Part shown: one piece after another, positions 8,855-15,525 of the stretch | How positions within the stretch are numbered: position 1 is the first letter of the stretch | How the letters are laid out: every line of letters starts with the position of its first letter | From: CADCWK01 sp964244115 | GTDB lineage: Bacteria > Chloroflexota > Chloroflexia > Thermomicrobiales > UBA6265 | Direction: 5' to 3' | Length of the DNA: 15,525 nt | NCBI GenBank assembly: GCA_964244115.1 | Contig: CAXTHM010000080.1 | Span: 1 to 15,525 of the forward strand | Notes under the pieces: model-generated | What the model was told of the DNA's origin: nothing | The model's input: the letters and a program-made list of their open reading frames with translations, nothing else | Databases searched by the model: none | Program-made: the position numbers and the translations under genes

Positions 8855-8939
8855 TGTACGGAACGGACGTACACCCTGTCGAGGACGACTTGCGGGATTC
8901 TCCGCAACCGGATACGATACGTTCACAGTGTACGTACAC
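8855..8939 (+). promoter_or_regulatory. Integrase promoter embedded in TGTACG/CGTACA operator-like dyads
   Basis: TTGCGG (8890-8895) and TACGAT (8913-8918), separated by 17 bp, form a good sigma-70-type promoter. Around it lie an inverted repeat TGTACG-N7-CGTACA (8855-8873) upstream, a perfect 12-bp palindrome GTGTACGTACAC (8928-8939) near the expected transcription start, and TTGCGG/CCGCAA arms (8890-8907) overlapping the -35. The 8-mer CGTACACC occurs twice (8868-8875, 8933-8940). The arrangement suggests a repressor operator or, for the upstream pair, a recombinase core-type site. Confidence 0.6.
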
Positions 8940-8961
8940 CTACCCGCTGGTGACGATCCTG

Positions 8962-8981
8962 GCGTGACCCCGCGGTCACGC
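8962..8981. repeat. 8-bp perfect hairpin in the integrase 5' leader
   Basis: Arms GCGTGACC and GGTCACGC are exact complements around a 4-nt loop, within the inferred untranslated leader downstream of the TACGAT -10 box. A smaller CGCCC/GGGCG hairpin follows at about 9001-9016. They may affect message stability or translation. Confidence 0.6.
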
Positions 8982-9039
8982 AGACCGTCGGCCCATCGCT
9001 CGCCCACCTTCGGGCGCCGGCGATGCGCACAGCGAGAGG

Positions 9040-10185
9040 ATGAGCATCGACATGGCGGCTCCCCATCAGGCCCGGTCAGTCACCCCGGCGGCACTGGCAC
9101 GGACGGTCCGACCCGTCGCCACGCGGCCCGCTCGCCCGGCGACCGACCCGGAGCCTCGCATCGTCCCGGCCGGTCAGGAGGACGAGGAACTGTTCTCGGT
9201 GCTGACGGCGGTCGAGATGTTCTTCGGCGACCTCCGGCTCGCGCCGCGGTCCAAGAAGACGTATCGCAATGGGATCGCCAAGTTCCTTCGCCACCTGGAG
9301 CAGAACGAGGGCATGAACCCGGCCGAGATGCCGGTCACCTCGCTGGCGGCCGACCACGTCACGTCGTTCGCCTCCCTCCTGGTGCCGGCCGACATCCGGA
9401 CGCCCGAGGAGGTCTCCCAGATGCGCACGGCGCAGAACAACCTCTCGGCCGTGCGGAAGTTCTGCGCCTACCTCTCGGCCTACGACCTCCACCCGGACCT
9501 GCCGACCGACAAGCTCCGGGTGCGGATCGCCGCGATGATGCCCCGGTTCACGCCGCCGCCGCCCGATGTCAAGCTGGCCGACCTCGAGCGGATCGTCTCG
9601 TTCGTCCGGGACGGTGAGCCCGCCGGCAAGCCGAACCTCGAGCTGCGCCGGCTCAAGGTCCGGGCGATGATCCTGTTCCTCTACCGCACGGGCGTCCGGG
9701 TCTCCGAGCTCTGCGCCCTGCGCCGTCGGGACGTCGACCTCGCCAGCGGCACGGCCGGCGTCTACCGCGCCAAGGGCGGCAAGAGCCGCACCGTCCACTT
9801 CGACATGGAGACCGCCGAAGCGATGACCCGCTACTGGGCGATGCGGGAGGACCCGGTCCGAGGCGCGTCGGCCTACCCCGCCTTCAGCGGCCGGGACAAG
9901 CCGGGCGACCCGGGCACCTCGGTCAGCCCCCGGACGGTCGAGCACATCGTCGCGCAACTCTGCATCGCGACCGGGATCGAGAGCGAGGTGACGCCGCACT
10001 CGTTCCGGCACGGGCTCGCGACCGAACTGGTCCGGCGCCGGGTCCGCGAGTCGACAGTCCAGACGATCCTCGGGCATGCTTCCCCCTCGACGACCCGGAT
10101 CTACGTGCACAAGACCGCCCGGGATGTCGCCGAGGAGTATCAGGATGCATTCGGGCAGTACACGCCCCCGCGCCAGTCGGCCTGA
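9040..10185 (+). CDS. Tyrosine recombinase/integrase (phage integrase family, XerC/D-like)
   Basis: The 381-residue protein has an N-terminal disordered stretch (about 1-48), a SAM-like core-binding domain (about 50-150, with SKKTYRNGIAKFLRHLE) and a C-terminal catalytic domain (about 180-375). All catalytic positions are visible: R220 in TGVRVSEL, lysine K245/K248 in AKGGKSR, H320 and R323 in TPHSFRHGLATEL, H346 in LGHAS and nucleophile Y355 in TRIYVH. It should therefore be an active site-specific DNA recombinase. The GAGAGG directly abuts the ATG at 9040, so the in-frame ATG at 9052 may be the true start. It has its own promoter about 120 nt upstream. No excisionase gene, phage gene or tRNA is adjacent, so whether it is a housekeeping recombinase or the remains of an integrated element is open; the HTH of the M14 fusion, about 3 kb upstream of it, is excisionase-like only by fold. 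Confidence 0.92.
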   Translation: MSIDMAAPHQARSVTPAALARTVRPVATRPARPATDPEPRIVPAGQEDEELFSVLTAVEMFFGDLRLAPRSKKTYRNGIAKFLRHLEQNEGMNPAEMPVTSLAADHVTSFASLLVPADIRTPEEVSQMRTAQNNLSAVRKFCAYLSAYDLHPDLPTDKLRVRIAAMMPRFTPPPPDVKLADLERIVSFVRDGEPAGKPNLELRRLKVRAMILFLYRTGVRVSELCALRRRDVDLASGTAGVYRAKGGKSRTVHFDMETAEAMTRYWAMREDPVRGASAYPAFSGRDKPGDPGTSVSPRTVEHIVAQLCIATGIESEVTPHSFRHGLATELVRRRVRESTVQTILGHASPSTTRIYVHKTARDVAEEYQDAFGQYTPPRQSA

Positions 10186-10218
10186 ACCCGGTTCCGACCC
10201 TGACCGACTATCTTCGTC

Positions 10219-10248
10219 ACTGGCCTCCGCGCGTTCGCGGAGGCCAGT
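10219..10248. terminator. 13-bp perfect hairpin between integrase and lipoprotein, covering a ribosome binding site
   Basis: Arms ACTGGCCTCCGCG (10219-10231) and CGCGGAGGCCAGT (10236-10248) pair perfectly around a CGTT loop, 33 nt after the integrase stop. There is no T-run. The right arm contains the GGAGG that lies 9 nt before the lipoprotein GTG, so the hairpin could terminate the integrase message and/or hide that site. Confidence 0.7.
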
Positions 10249-10252
10249 CGGC

Positions 10253-10810
10253 GTGCTGTCCGTCATCGGGCTCGCCGTCCTGCTGCTCTCGGGCTGCGCC
10301 TCGGACCGGGCCACCGACCAGCGCCCGGCGCGCGAGACGTCCGAGACGACGCCGGGCGTGATTGTCGGCGACCAGGCGACCTGGTCCGCCAACCGTTACG
10401 CTTCCCCGACCGTGATCCCCACCGCGACCGATGTCCCGCCGGCGACCCTGCGGGAGATCGGCCTCGCGACCGGCGTCGACGGCTCGGGTCAGCCCAACGG
10501 GTTCGTCGTCTCCGTGGCATCCAGCGCCGGCACGGTCTATCTGGTCGCCGATCTCGACGGTCTCCGTTCCGGCAGTGTCGTCCGGACGTACTGGTTCAGG
10601 AACGTCGAGAAGTTCGAGGACCGGACCTACGCCGGCGAGGGAACCGTGACCGTCGGGCAGGACGGGCGCCAGTGGGTCGCGGTTCCGCTGAACCTCGACG
10701 GCTCGCTCCAGCCGGGGAACTACGGGGTGCGGCTCTTCGTCGATGACGTCGAGGTCGGCTCGGTCGGCATCGAACTGACCTCGCCCGGGACCCAACCGCG
10801 CAGCGCCTGA
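10253..10810 (+). CDS. Putative lipoprotein with a C-terminal beta-sandwich-like domain
   Basis: From the GTG at 10253 the protein is 185 residues: a hydrophobic stretch VIGLAVLLL and a lipobox LLSGC with C15 as lipid-modified cysteine, then a Thr/Ser/Pro-rich linker (about 16-65) and a beta-rich domain (about 75-180, with VYLVADLDGLRSGSVVRTYWF, LDGSLQPGNYGVRLFVDD). It should be anchored outside the membrane; the function is unknown. Two starts compete. GTG 10253 has GGAGG 9 nt upstream, and codon use becomes typical of the region only from there, but the signal then lacks basic residues. ATG 10145, with GAGGAG 7 nt upstream, would supply an Arg-rich n-region (221 residues, overlapping the integrase by 41 nt) but uses many codons rare in its neighbours. 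I favour 10253. The M24 gene follows after 103 nt. Confidence 0.78.
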   Translation: MLSVIGLAVLLLSGCASDRATDQRPARETSETTPGVIVGDQATWSANRYASPTVIPTATDVPPATLREIGLATGVDGSGQPNGFVVSVASSAGTVYLVADLDGLRSGSVVRTYWFRNVEKFEDRTYAGEGTVTVGQDGRQWVAVPLNLDGSLQPGNYGVRLFVDDVEVGSVGIELTSPGTQPRSA

Positions 10811-10913
10811 CGTCCCGGACGAGATCGGGTCTGGCGGTCTCCCCATGCCTGCGAGAGAATCGGGAGGATCGCTGCCCGACCCGCCGCTCACGCCACCACA
10901 GGAGCCCCTCACC

Positions 10914-12122
10914 ATGTCCCAGGTCGCCGAGACGCTCGAACAGACGGAGGACGAGCGGGAGCGCATCGCCCTCGCCCGCGAGAAGCACGCCCAGGCCAGG
11001 GCGCTGCTGGCCGAGAACGGCATCGCCTGCTGGCTGACGTTCACCCGCGAGGGCAGCGACGTCATGCTGCCGTTCGTCACCGGGATGCCGTACATCGCCG
11101 GGACCAGCGCCCTGATGATCTTCGCCGACGGCCCGTCGGTCGCTGTCGTCGCGGACTACGACCGCAGCCAGGTCGAGGGCATCTTCGACGAGATCCACGC
11201 CTACAGCGGCGACTGGCGCGTCCCGTTCCACGCCACCCTCACGGAGCGCGACCCGGCCAGCATCGCGCTCAACTACTCCGAGCAGGACTTCGGCATCGAC
11301 GGCCTGACCCACGGCCTCTACCTACAGCTGATCCGCGAACTGACGCCGGTCGGTCTCGCTGATCGCCTGGTCTCGTCGGCCCCGGTCGCCGAGCGCATCC
11401 GGGCCCGCAAGACGCCGGGCGAGGTCGAGCGCATCCGCCGGGCCTGCCAGATCACCCAGCAGATCTTCGACGACGTCACCGGCGTCCTCAAGGTCGGGAT
11501 GACCGAGCTGGACGTCCAGCAGTTCATCAATGAGCGCATGGAGACCTACGGCGTCGGGCCGGCCTGGGAAGCCGCGTTCTGCCCGTCCGTGGTCGCCGGG
11601 GACCGTGAGGCCGGCCACACCCCGCCGACGATGAAGCCGATCCAGCCCGGCGACACCGTCCGGATCGACTTCGGCGTCATCGTCGAGGGCTACTGCTCGG
11701 ACATGCAGCGGACATGGTACCTCTCCCGCCCCGGCGAGACCGAGATCGACCCGGACGCCATCCACCGCTTCAGGGCCGTCACCGACAGCGTCGCGATGGC
11801 CAAGAGCCTGATCCGGCCCGGCGTGATCGGCTGGGACGTCGACCACCCGAGCCGCCAGATCGTCGAGGACCGCGGCTACGGCTTCACCCACGCCCTCGGT
11901 CATCAGGTCGGACGCCTCGTCCACGACGGCGGTCTGGTCCTCGGTCCGAACAACGCCCGCTACGGCGACCGCTCCGGTGGCGAGATCGAGGAAGGGATGG
12001 TCTTCACGCTGGAGCCGTGCATCCAGGGCGCCCAGATCGAAGAGGACGTCGTCGTGACGGCCGACGGCTGCGAGTGGATCGTCCCGCCGCAGACGGAGCT
12101 CTACGTCATCCCGGCCCGATAG
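10914..12122 (+). CDS. M24 family metallopeptidase (Xaa-Pro aminopeptidase/prolidase-like)
   Basis: The 402-residue cytoplasmic protein starts at ATG with GGAG 9 nt upstream. Residues about 15-165 match the creatinase/prolidase N-terminal domain. Residues about 175-400 are the pita-bread M24 catalytic domain with all five dinuclear-metal ligands: D252 (RIDFG), D263 (CSDMQRTW), H330 (ALGHQVG), E367 (TLEPC) and E377 (EEDVVVTADG). Members cleave the residue before proline or hydrolyse related amides; the exact substrate is not readable here. No signal peptide is present. It is the first gene of a probable operon with the gamma-glutamyltransferase-like gene (46 nt downstream) and the GT-B-like gene, which suggests peptide or amide breakdown in the cytoplasm. 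No promoter could be assigned in the 103-nt gap before it. Confidence 0.92.
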   Translation: MSQVAETLEQTEDERERIALAREKHAQARALLAENGIACWLTFTREGSDVMLPFVTGMPYIAGTSALMIFADGPSVAVVADYDRSQVEGIFDEIHAYSGDWRVPFHATLTERDPASIALNYSEQDFGIDGLTHGLYLQLIRELTPVGLADRLVSSAPVAERIRARKTPGEVERIRRACQITQQIFDDVTGVLKVGMTELDVQQFINERMETYGVGPAWEAAFCPSVVAGDREAGHTPPTMKPIQPGDTVRIDFGVIVEGYCSDMQRTWYLSRPGETEIDPDAIHRFRAVTDSVAMAKSLIRPGVIGWDVDHPSRQIVEDRGYGFTHALGHQVGRLVHDGGLVLGPNNARYGDRSGGEIEEGMVFTLEPCIQGAQIEEDVVVTADGCEWIVPPQTELYVIPAR

Positions 12123-12168
12123 CTCGAGCGGTCCCCGGTCTTCGCGTCACAGGAGTTAGGAAGCGACC

Positions 12169-13770
12169 ATGGTCCATGTGTCCCCCAGCCGATCGACGCT
12201 GGCGTTCAACGGGGTCGTCGCGGCTCCTCACATCCTGGCCGCGGAAGCCGGCATCGCCGTGCTCCGTGACGGCGGCACGGCGATGGACGCCGCGATCGCC
12301 ACCAACGCCGTCCTGACGGTGATGTACCCCCACCAGACGACCGTCGGCGGCGACCTGTTCCTGCTCTACCACGAGGCGAGCAGCGGCAAGCTCCACGCCC
12401 TCAACGGTTCCGGGCGCTCGGCGATGGGCACGAGCCGCGAGTTCGTCCGGGCCGCCGGCCACGAGCGCATGCCCCTTCGTGGCGTCCACGCCATCACGGT
12501 CCCCGGGACCGTCGACGCCTGGGTGACGGCCCAGCGGGCGTTCGGCCGGTTCACGCTGGCCGACGTCCTCCAGCCGGCGATCGACTACGCGGACGAGGGC
12601 TTCCCGGTCTCGGTCAAGCTGGCCGCCGGGCTCCGGCTCGGGGAGCCGCTGCTGCGGGGCGACCCGCAGGCTCACGCCACCTACATCCCCGACGGGATGA
12701 TCCCCGCCGTCGGCCAGCGGCTCCGGCTCCCCGCGCTCGCCGACAGCCTCCGCCTGATCAGCGCCGAGGGGCGCGACGCCTTCTACTCCGGCGCGATCGG
12801 CGAGCGCATCGCCGCGACCGTCCATCGCCACGGTGGGGCACTCAACATGGCGGACCTCGCCGCGCACCGCTCGGAGTGGACCGAGCCGGTCCTGAGCACC
12901 TACCGCGACGTCACCGTGGCCGAGTTCCCGCCCAACTCCCAGGGCATCACCGCCCTGATCGAACTCAACCTCGCCGAGCGGGTCGAGCCGGACGCGACCT
13001 GGGGCTCGGTTGCCCACCTCCACCCACTGATCGAGGCCAAGAAGATCGCCTTCGATGTCCGGAACCGGACCCTGACCGACCCCGACTTCGCCGAGATCGA
13101 TGTCCCGCACCTGATCTCGAAGTCCTACGCCGCGGAGCTCTGGGGCCGCTACGACCCCGACCGGGCTGGCACCGGGCAGCCCGACGGCGACGCCGACACG
13201 GTCGCCATCTGCGTCGTGGACCGGGACGGCAACGCCGCCGCGATGATCCAGAGCCAGTACATGGGCTTCGGCTCCGGCATCATGGCCGACGGGACCGGGA
13301 TCATGCTCCAGAACCGGGGCGGCTACTTCTCGCTGGACGACGATCATCCCAACCGGCTGGAGCCGGGCAAGCGGACCCTGCACACGCTGATGCCGGGGAT
13401 GCTCTACCACGGCGGCCAGCTCGCCGGACCACTGGTCACGCAGGGCGGCGACGCCCAGGCTCAGGTCCATCTCCAGCTCGTCACCAGCTTGGTGGACTAC
13501 GACCTCTGGGACAACCCGCAGTTCGTCCTGGACCTGCCGCGCTGGGTCTCGGGTGGCGATGGCGACGAGCCCGATACGTCGCTTCAACTGGAGGAGCGCT
13601 TCGAGCCCGAAACGATCGATGGGCTGACGGCGAAGGGCCATGTCGTCCAGTCGATCGCGCCGTTCGCCAGCAACGTCGGTCTCGCCCAGCTCATCCTGCG
13701 CAACCCGGAGACGGGGCTGCTGCTCGGCGCCAGCGACTGCCGTGCCGACGGCGTGGCCCTGGGGCTGTGA
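12169..13770 (+). CDS. Gamma-glutamyltransferase-family N-terminal nucleophile hydrolase
   Basis: The 533-residue protein is a self-cleaving Ntn-hydrolase of the gamma-glutamyltranspeptidase family. The large-subunit part has the family blocks AAPHILAAEAGIAVLRDGGTAMDAAIA (written here as a run of short conserved motifs around residues 18-45), TTVGGDLFLL, SGRSAM and VPGTVDAW. The predicted processing and catalytic threonine is T344 in DADTVAICVVD, and the small subunit follows with GSGIM and LQNRG blocks. There is no N-terminal signal peptide, unlike periplasmic GGTs, so a cytoplasmic enzyme or a relative such as oxamate amidohydrolase or cephalosporin acylase is possible. A GGAGTTAGGAAG tract precedes the ATG. 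It follows the M24 gene by 46 nt and overlaps the next gene by 4 nt, indicating co-translation. Confidence 0.92.
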   Translation: MVHVSPSRSTLAFNGVVAAPHILAAEAGIAVLRDGGTAMDAAIATNAVLTVMYPHQTTVGGDLFLLYHEASSGKLHALNGSGRSAMGTSREFVRAAGHERMPLRGVHAITVPGTVDAWVTAQRAFGRFTLADVLQPAIDYADEGFPVSVKLAAGLRLGEPLLRGDPQAHATYIPDGMIPAVGQRLRLPALADSLRLISAEGRDAFYSGAIGERIAATVHRHGGALNMADLAAHRSEWTEPVLSTYRDVTVAEFPPNSQGITALIELNLAERVEPDATWGSVAHLHPLIEAKKIAFDVRNRTLTDPDFAEIDVPHLISKSYAAELWGRYDPDRAGTGQPDGDADTVAICVVDRDGNAAAMIQSQYMGFGSGIMADGTGIMLQNRGGYFSLDDDHPNRLEPGKRTLHTLMPGMLYHGGQLAGPLVTQGGDAQAQVHLQLVTSLVDYDLWDNPQFVLDLPRWVSGGDGDEPDTSLQLEERFEPETIDGLTAKGHVVQSIAPFASNVGLAQLILRNPETGLLLGASDCRADGVALGL

Positions 13771-14789
13771 CCGCGGACCGGCCGACCGGCCATGACAGGG
13801 GATCGGCACCCGGAGGTGCCGTCGAGCGCGGCGACGTCGCATGGCGGCGGCGGGTGATGGTCTTCGGCGAGTCGATCCGCTCCGACATCGACAACCCGCT
13901 GGCGACGACCTGGCGGGCGATCATGCGGGCGTTGACCCGAGCCGGCCACGAGGTCGTCTTCATTGAGCCTCGCCGGAGCGACAGCCTGACCCACCTCCTG
14001 CGACACCGGGGCTCGGCGCCGCTGCGCCAGTTCGCCGACATTTACCGCGATGTCCAGTACCGCACCCTCGATCTGCCCCACAGCCGGGAACTGAGGATCT
14101 GGCTGGCCCGCGAACTGGCCCTGGTCGACGCCGTCATCGTCCTCGACAACGCGTCGGATGAGATCAGGGCGCTGATCTCGGACTACGACGAGCCGCGCCT
14201 CCTTCGCGTCGCGACGTCCCGATCCGGCGGACTGTCCACCGCTGACGGCGAGCCGATCGACCTCGGCCCGGCCATCGATGTCCACGCCGTCGATCCGCAT
14301 CCGATCGTGAATCCGGACCGACCGCGGCTCACCGTGCTGGCATGGGATGCCGAGCAGGCCAGCCTCGCGATGCAGGTCTGGCACATCGCCGAGAAGATCG
14401 ACCCGGGGGCGACGCGCCTCAGTCTGGGGTCGCTCTCGCTGGATGGGTGGCAGCCGATCACCGAGCTCGATCTGGCTCCCCGCCTGTCAGCCATCGACAT
14501 CGCCGTCGTGGTCGCCGGGCTCCACCCCGCCGGTCCGGCTCTGGGCGTCCGCTCCCTCCTGCCGTGGTCGTTCGGCGTCCGGGCGGTCACGGTCGCGACG
14601 CACGTCGACGGCTCAGGCGGGGCACTGCCGGGGCCGGTGGTCACCCTCGACGCCCTCCCGGATCAGATAGGGGAATCGGGACGACGGGACTGGCCCGATC
14701 TCTCGCGGTGGTCGGCCGACGACCACGCGGCGAGGCTGATCGCGGCGATCGACCGGAGCCGGGCGGCGTTACGAGCCGACCGGTCCTGA
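13767..14789 (+). CDS. GT-B / CgeB-like protein (putative glycosyltransferase, divergent)
   Basis: The start GTG lies in a GTGA overlap with the stop of the gamma-glutamyltransferase gene, implying translational coupling; the protein is then 340 residues. An in-frame ATG at 13857 would remove about 30 low-complexity residues. From residue about 30 the pattern RRVMVFGESIRSDIDNPLATTWRAIMRALTRAG, read as a beta strand, a small-residue loop and a helix, followed by HEVVFIEPRRS, resembles the N-terminal Rossmann half of CgeB/YkvP-like glycosyltransferases. A second Rossmann-like part (about 190-330) includes RLTVLAWD and SFGVRAVTVATHVDG. The usual nucleotide-sugar motif with a conserved glutamate near the C-terminus is not clear, so catalysis is uncertain. 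What it would modify, and why it follows two amide/peptide hydrolases, is unknown. Its stop is 2 nt from that of the convergent binding-protein gene. Confidence 0.72.
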   Translation: MTADRPTGHDRGSAPGGAVERGDVAWRRRVMVFGESIRSDIDNPLATTWRAIMRALTRAGHEVVFIEPRRSDSLTHLLRHRGSAPLRQFADIYRDVQYRTLDLPHSRELRIWLARELALVDAVIVLDNASDEIRALISDYDEPRLLRVATSRSGGLSTADGEPIDLGPAIDVHAVDPHPIVNPDRPRLTVLAWDAEQASLAMQVWHIAEKIDPGATRLSLGSLSLDGWQPITELDLAPRLSAIDIAVVVAGLHPAGPALGVRSLLPWSFGVRAVTVATHVDGSGGALPGPVVTLDALPDQIGESGRRDWPDLSRWSADDHAARLIAAIDRSRAALRADRS

Positions 14790-14791
14790 CC

Positions 14792-15525
14792 TCAGCCACG
14801 CAGCCCGATCGGCGTCGAGGCCGGTGTCGCCGCCGGGCGGTCACGGACGAGCCAGTCCTCGAACCGGTCGGTGAGGGTCTCGCGCTGGTCGGTCCAGTAG
14901 TTCCAGTTCTCGACGAACTGGCTGTCACGAATCTCGTCAGCCGTCGGGATGAGCTGGCGGCGCTCGGCGGCGATCAGCGGCAAAGCGCGCCGGTTGACCG
15001 GGCCGAATGGCAGGATGTTGCAGAAGTTGGCCTGCGGCACCGATCGGGTCGCATAGTTGACGAAGTCCATCCCGACATCGGCGTTCTCCGCCCCGAGGGG
15101 GACCGTCCACGAGTCCCCGGACAGCATCCCCCCGTTCCACTGGGCGGCGACCCGGCCACCGATGTCTCGCGCCGCGATCCGGACGTTCCAGGCCGCCGCC
15201 AGACCCACCTCGCCGCTCAGGACGAGCTGGACCGGCTGCTGGGCATCCTCGTACCAGGACAGGACGCTCGGGAAGAGGCGCTCCAGCGCGGCGAACGCGC
15301 GGTCGGTGTCGAGCGGGTAGAGATCAGCGAGGCCGACCCCATCGGCCAGCAGAGCGAACTCCAGCGTCCCGACGGGGTTGCGGCGCAGCGCCCGCAGGCC
15401 GCCGAACCGGCTGGTGTCCCAGAAGTCCGCCCAGGACTGCGGCGCCTCCGCCGAGCCCGCGCCATACGCGATCGTGGTCGAGTACAGATCGACCACGACG
15501 CCGTGCTGCATCGCGACGCCGAGAT
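14792..15525 (-). CDS. PotD-like ABC transporter solute-binding protein (N-terminus cut by window edge)
   Basis: The open frame continues past the right edge, so only the C-terminal 243 or so residues are present and the signal peptide is missing. Recognisable blocks of spermidine/putrescine-type (family 1) solute-binding proteins include PQSWADFWDTSRFGG, LEFALLADGVG, LYPLDTDRAFAALE, VQLVLSGEVGLAAAWNVR and, near the end, the FVENWNYWTDQRE stretch. The protein should bind a small cationic or related solute outside the membrane and deliver it to an ABC permease whose genes presumably lie beyond the edge. The ligand cannot be deduced. The gene is convergent with the GT-B-like gene with only 2 nt between stop codons and no hairpin in the gap. 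Confidence 0.9.
   Translation of the reverse strand, partial: LGVAMQHGVVVDLYSTTIAYGAGSAEAPQSWADFWDTSRFGGLRALRRNPVGTLEFALLADGVGLADLYPLDTDRAFAALERLFPSVLSWYEDAQQPVQLVLSGEVGLAAAWNVRIAARDIGGRVAAQWNGGMLSGDSWTVPLGAENADVGMDFVNYATRSVPQANFCNILPFGPVNRRALPLIAAERRQLIPTADEIRDSQFVENWNYWTDQRETLTDRFEDWLVRDRPAATPASTPIGLRG

Noticed and set aside
8928..9617. 229-codon plus-strand frame beginning in the palindrome before the integrase
   Set aside because: It overlaps the integrase in another frame, has low-complexity composition and no supported start.
9076..10392. 438-codon minus-strand open frame opposite the integrase
   Set aside because: It is a shadow of the recombinase, whose catalytic motifs fix the coding strand.
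12106..13842. 578-codon open frame on the minus strand across the gamma-glutamyltransferase gene
   Set aside because: It is antisense to a clear enzyme, has a low-complexity composition typical of GC-rich shadow frames, and shows no recognisable motifs.

Overview
The window is about 15.5 kb of very GC-rich bacterial chromosome with dense, mostly Shine-Dalgarno-led genes and many GTG/TTG starts. The protein set (phosphotriesterase-family hydrolase, large M14-type carboxypeptidase with an amidotransferase-like C-terminus, ABC-F, M24 peptidase, gamma-glutamyltransferase-like enzyme, PotD-like binding protein) suggests a Chloroflexota lineage such as Thermomicrobia. That placement is inference; no rRNA or phylogenetic marker lies in the window. 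No tRNA, rRNA, CRISPR array, insertion sequence or transposase was seen.

Layout, left to right. (1) A minus-strand pair: a phosphotriesterase-family metal-dependent hydrolase followed by a HAD-like phosphatase/mutase cut by the left edge. (2) Divergent from it, a membrane-anchored HExxH protein with a long Pro/Arg-rich cytoplasmic tail. (3) After a comparatively AT-rich, dyad-rich spacer, a 920-residue protein that joins an excisionase/MerR-like DNA-binding domain to an M14 carboxypeptidase domain and a class I amidotransferase-like domain. (4) A 438-bp structured leader, then a duplicated-ATPase ABC-F protein closed by a perfect 19-bp hairpin shared with a convergent gene for a small acidic orphan protein. 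(5) A degenerate stand-alone receiver-like protein. (6) A tyrosine recombinase with all catalytic residues, preceded by a recognisable promoter embedded in TGTACG/CGTACA dyads, and a downstream lipoprotein whose start is masked by a 13-bp hairpin. (7) A likely operon of M24 peptidase, gamma-glutamyltransferase-like enzyme and a GT-B/CgeB-like protein (the last two overlap by 4 nt), ending 2 nt from a convergent, edge-truncated PotD-like solute-binding protein.

Peptide processing recurs: a membrane HExxH protein, an M14 enzyme, an M24 peptidase, a gamma-glutamyl enzyme and possibly a solute importer. They are not one operon, so a shared pathway is only suggested. The most unusual items are the DNA-binding/M14/amidotransferase-like fusion and the dyad-rich control region of an integrase that has no visible mobile-element partners.
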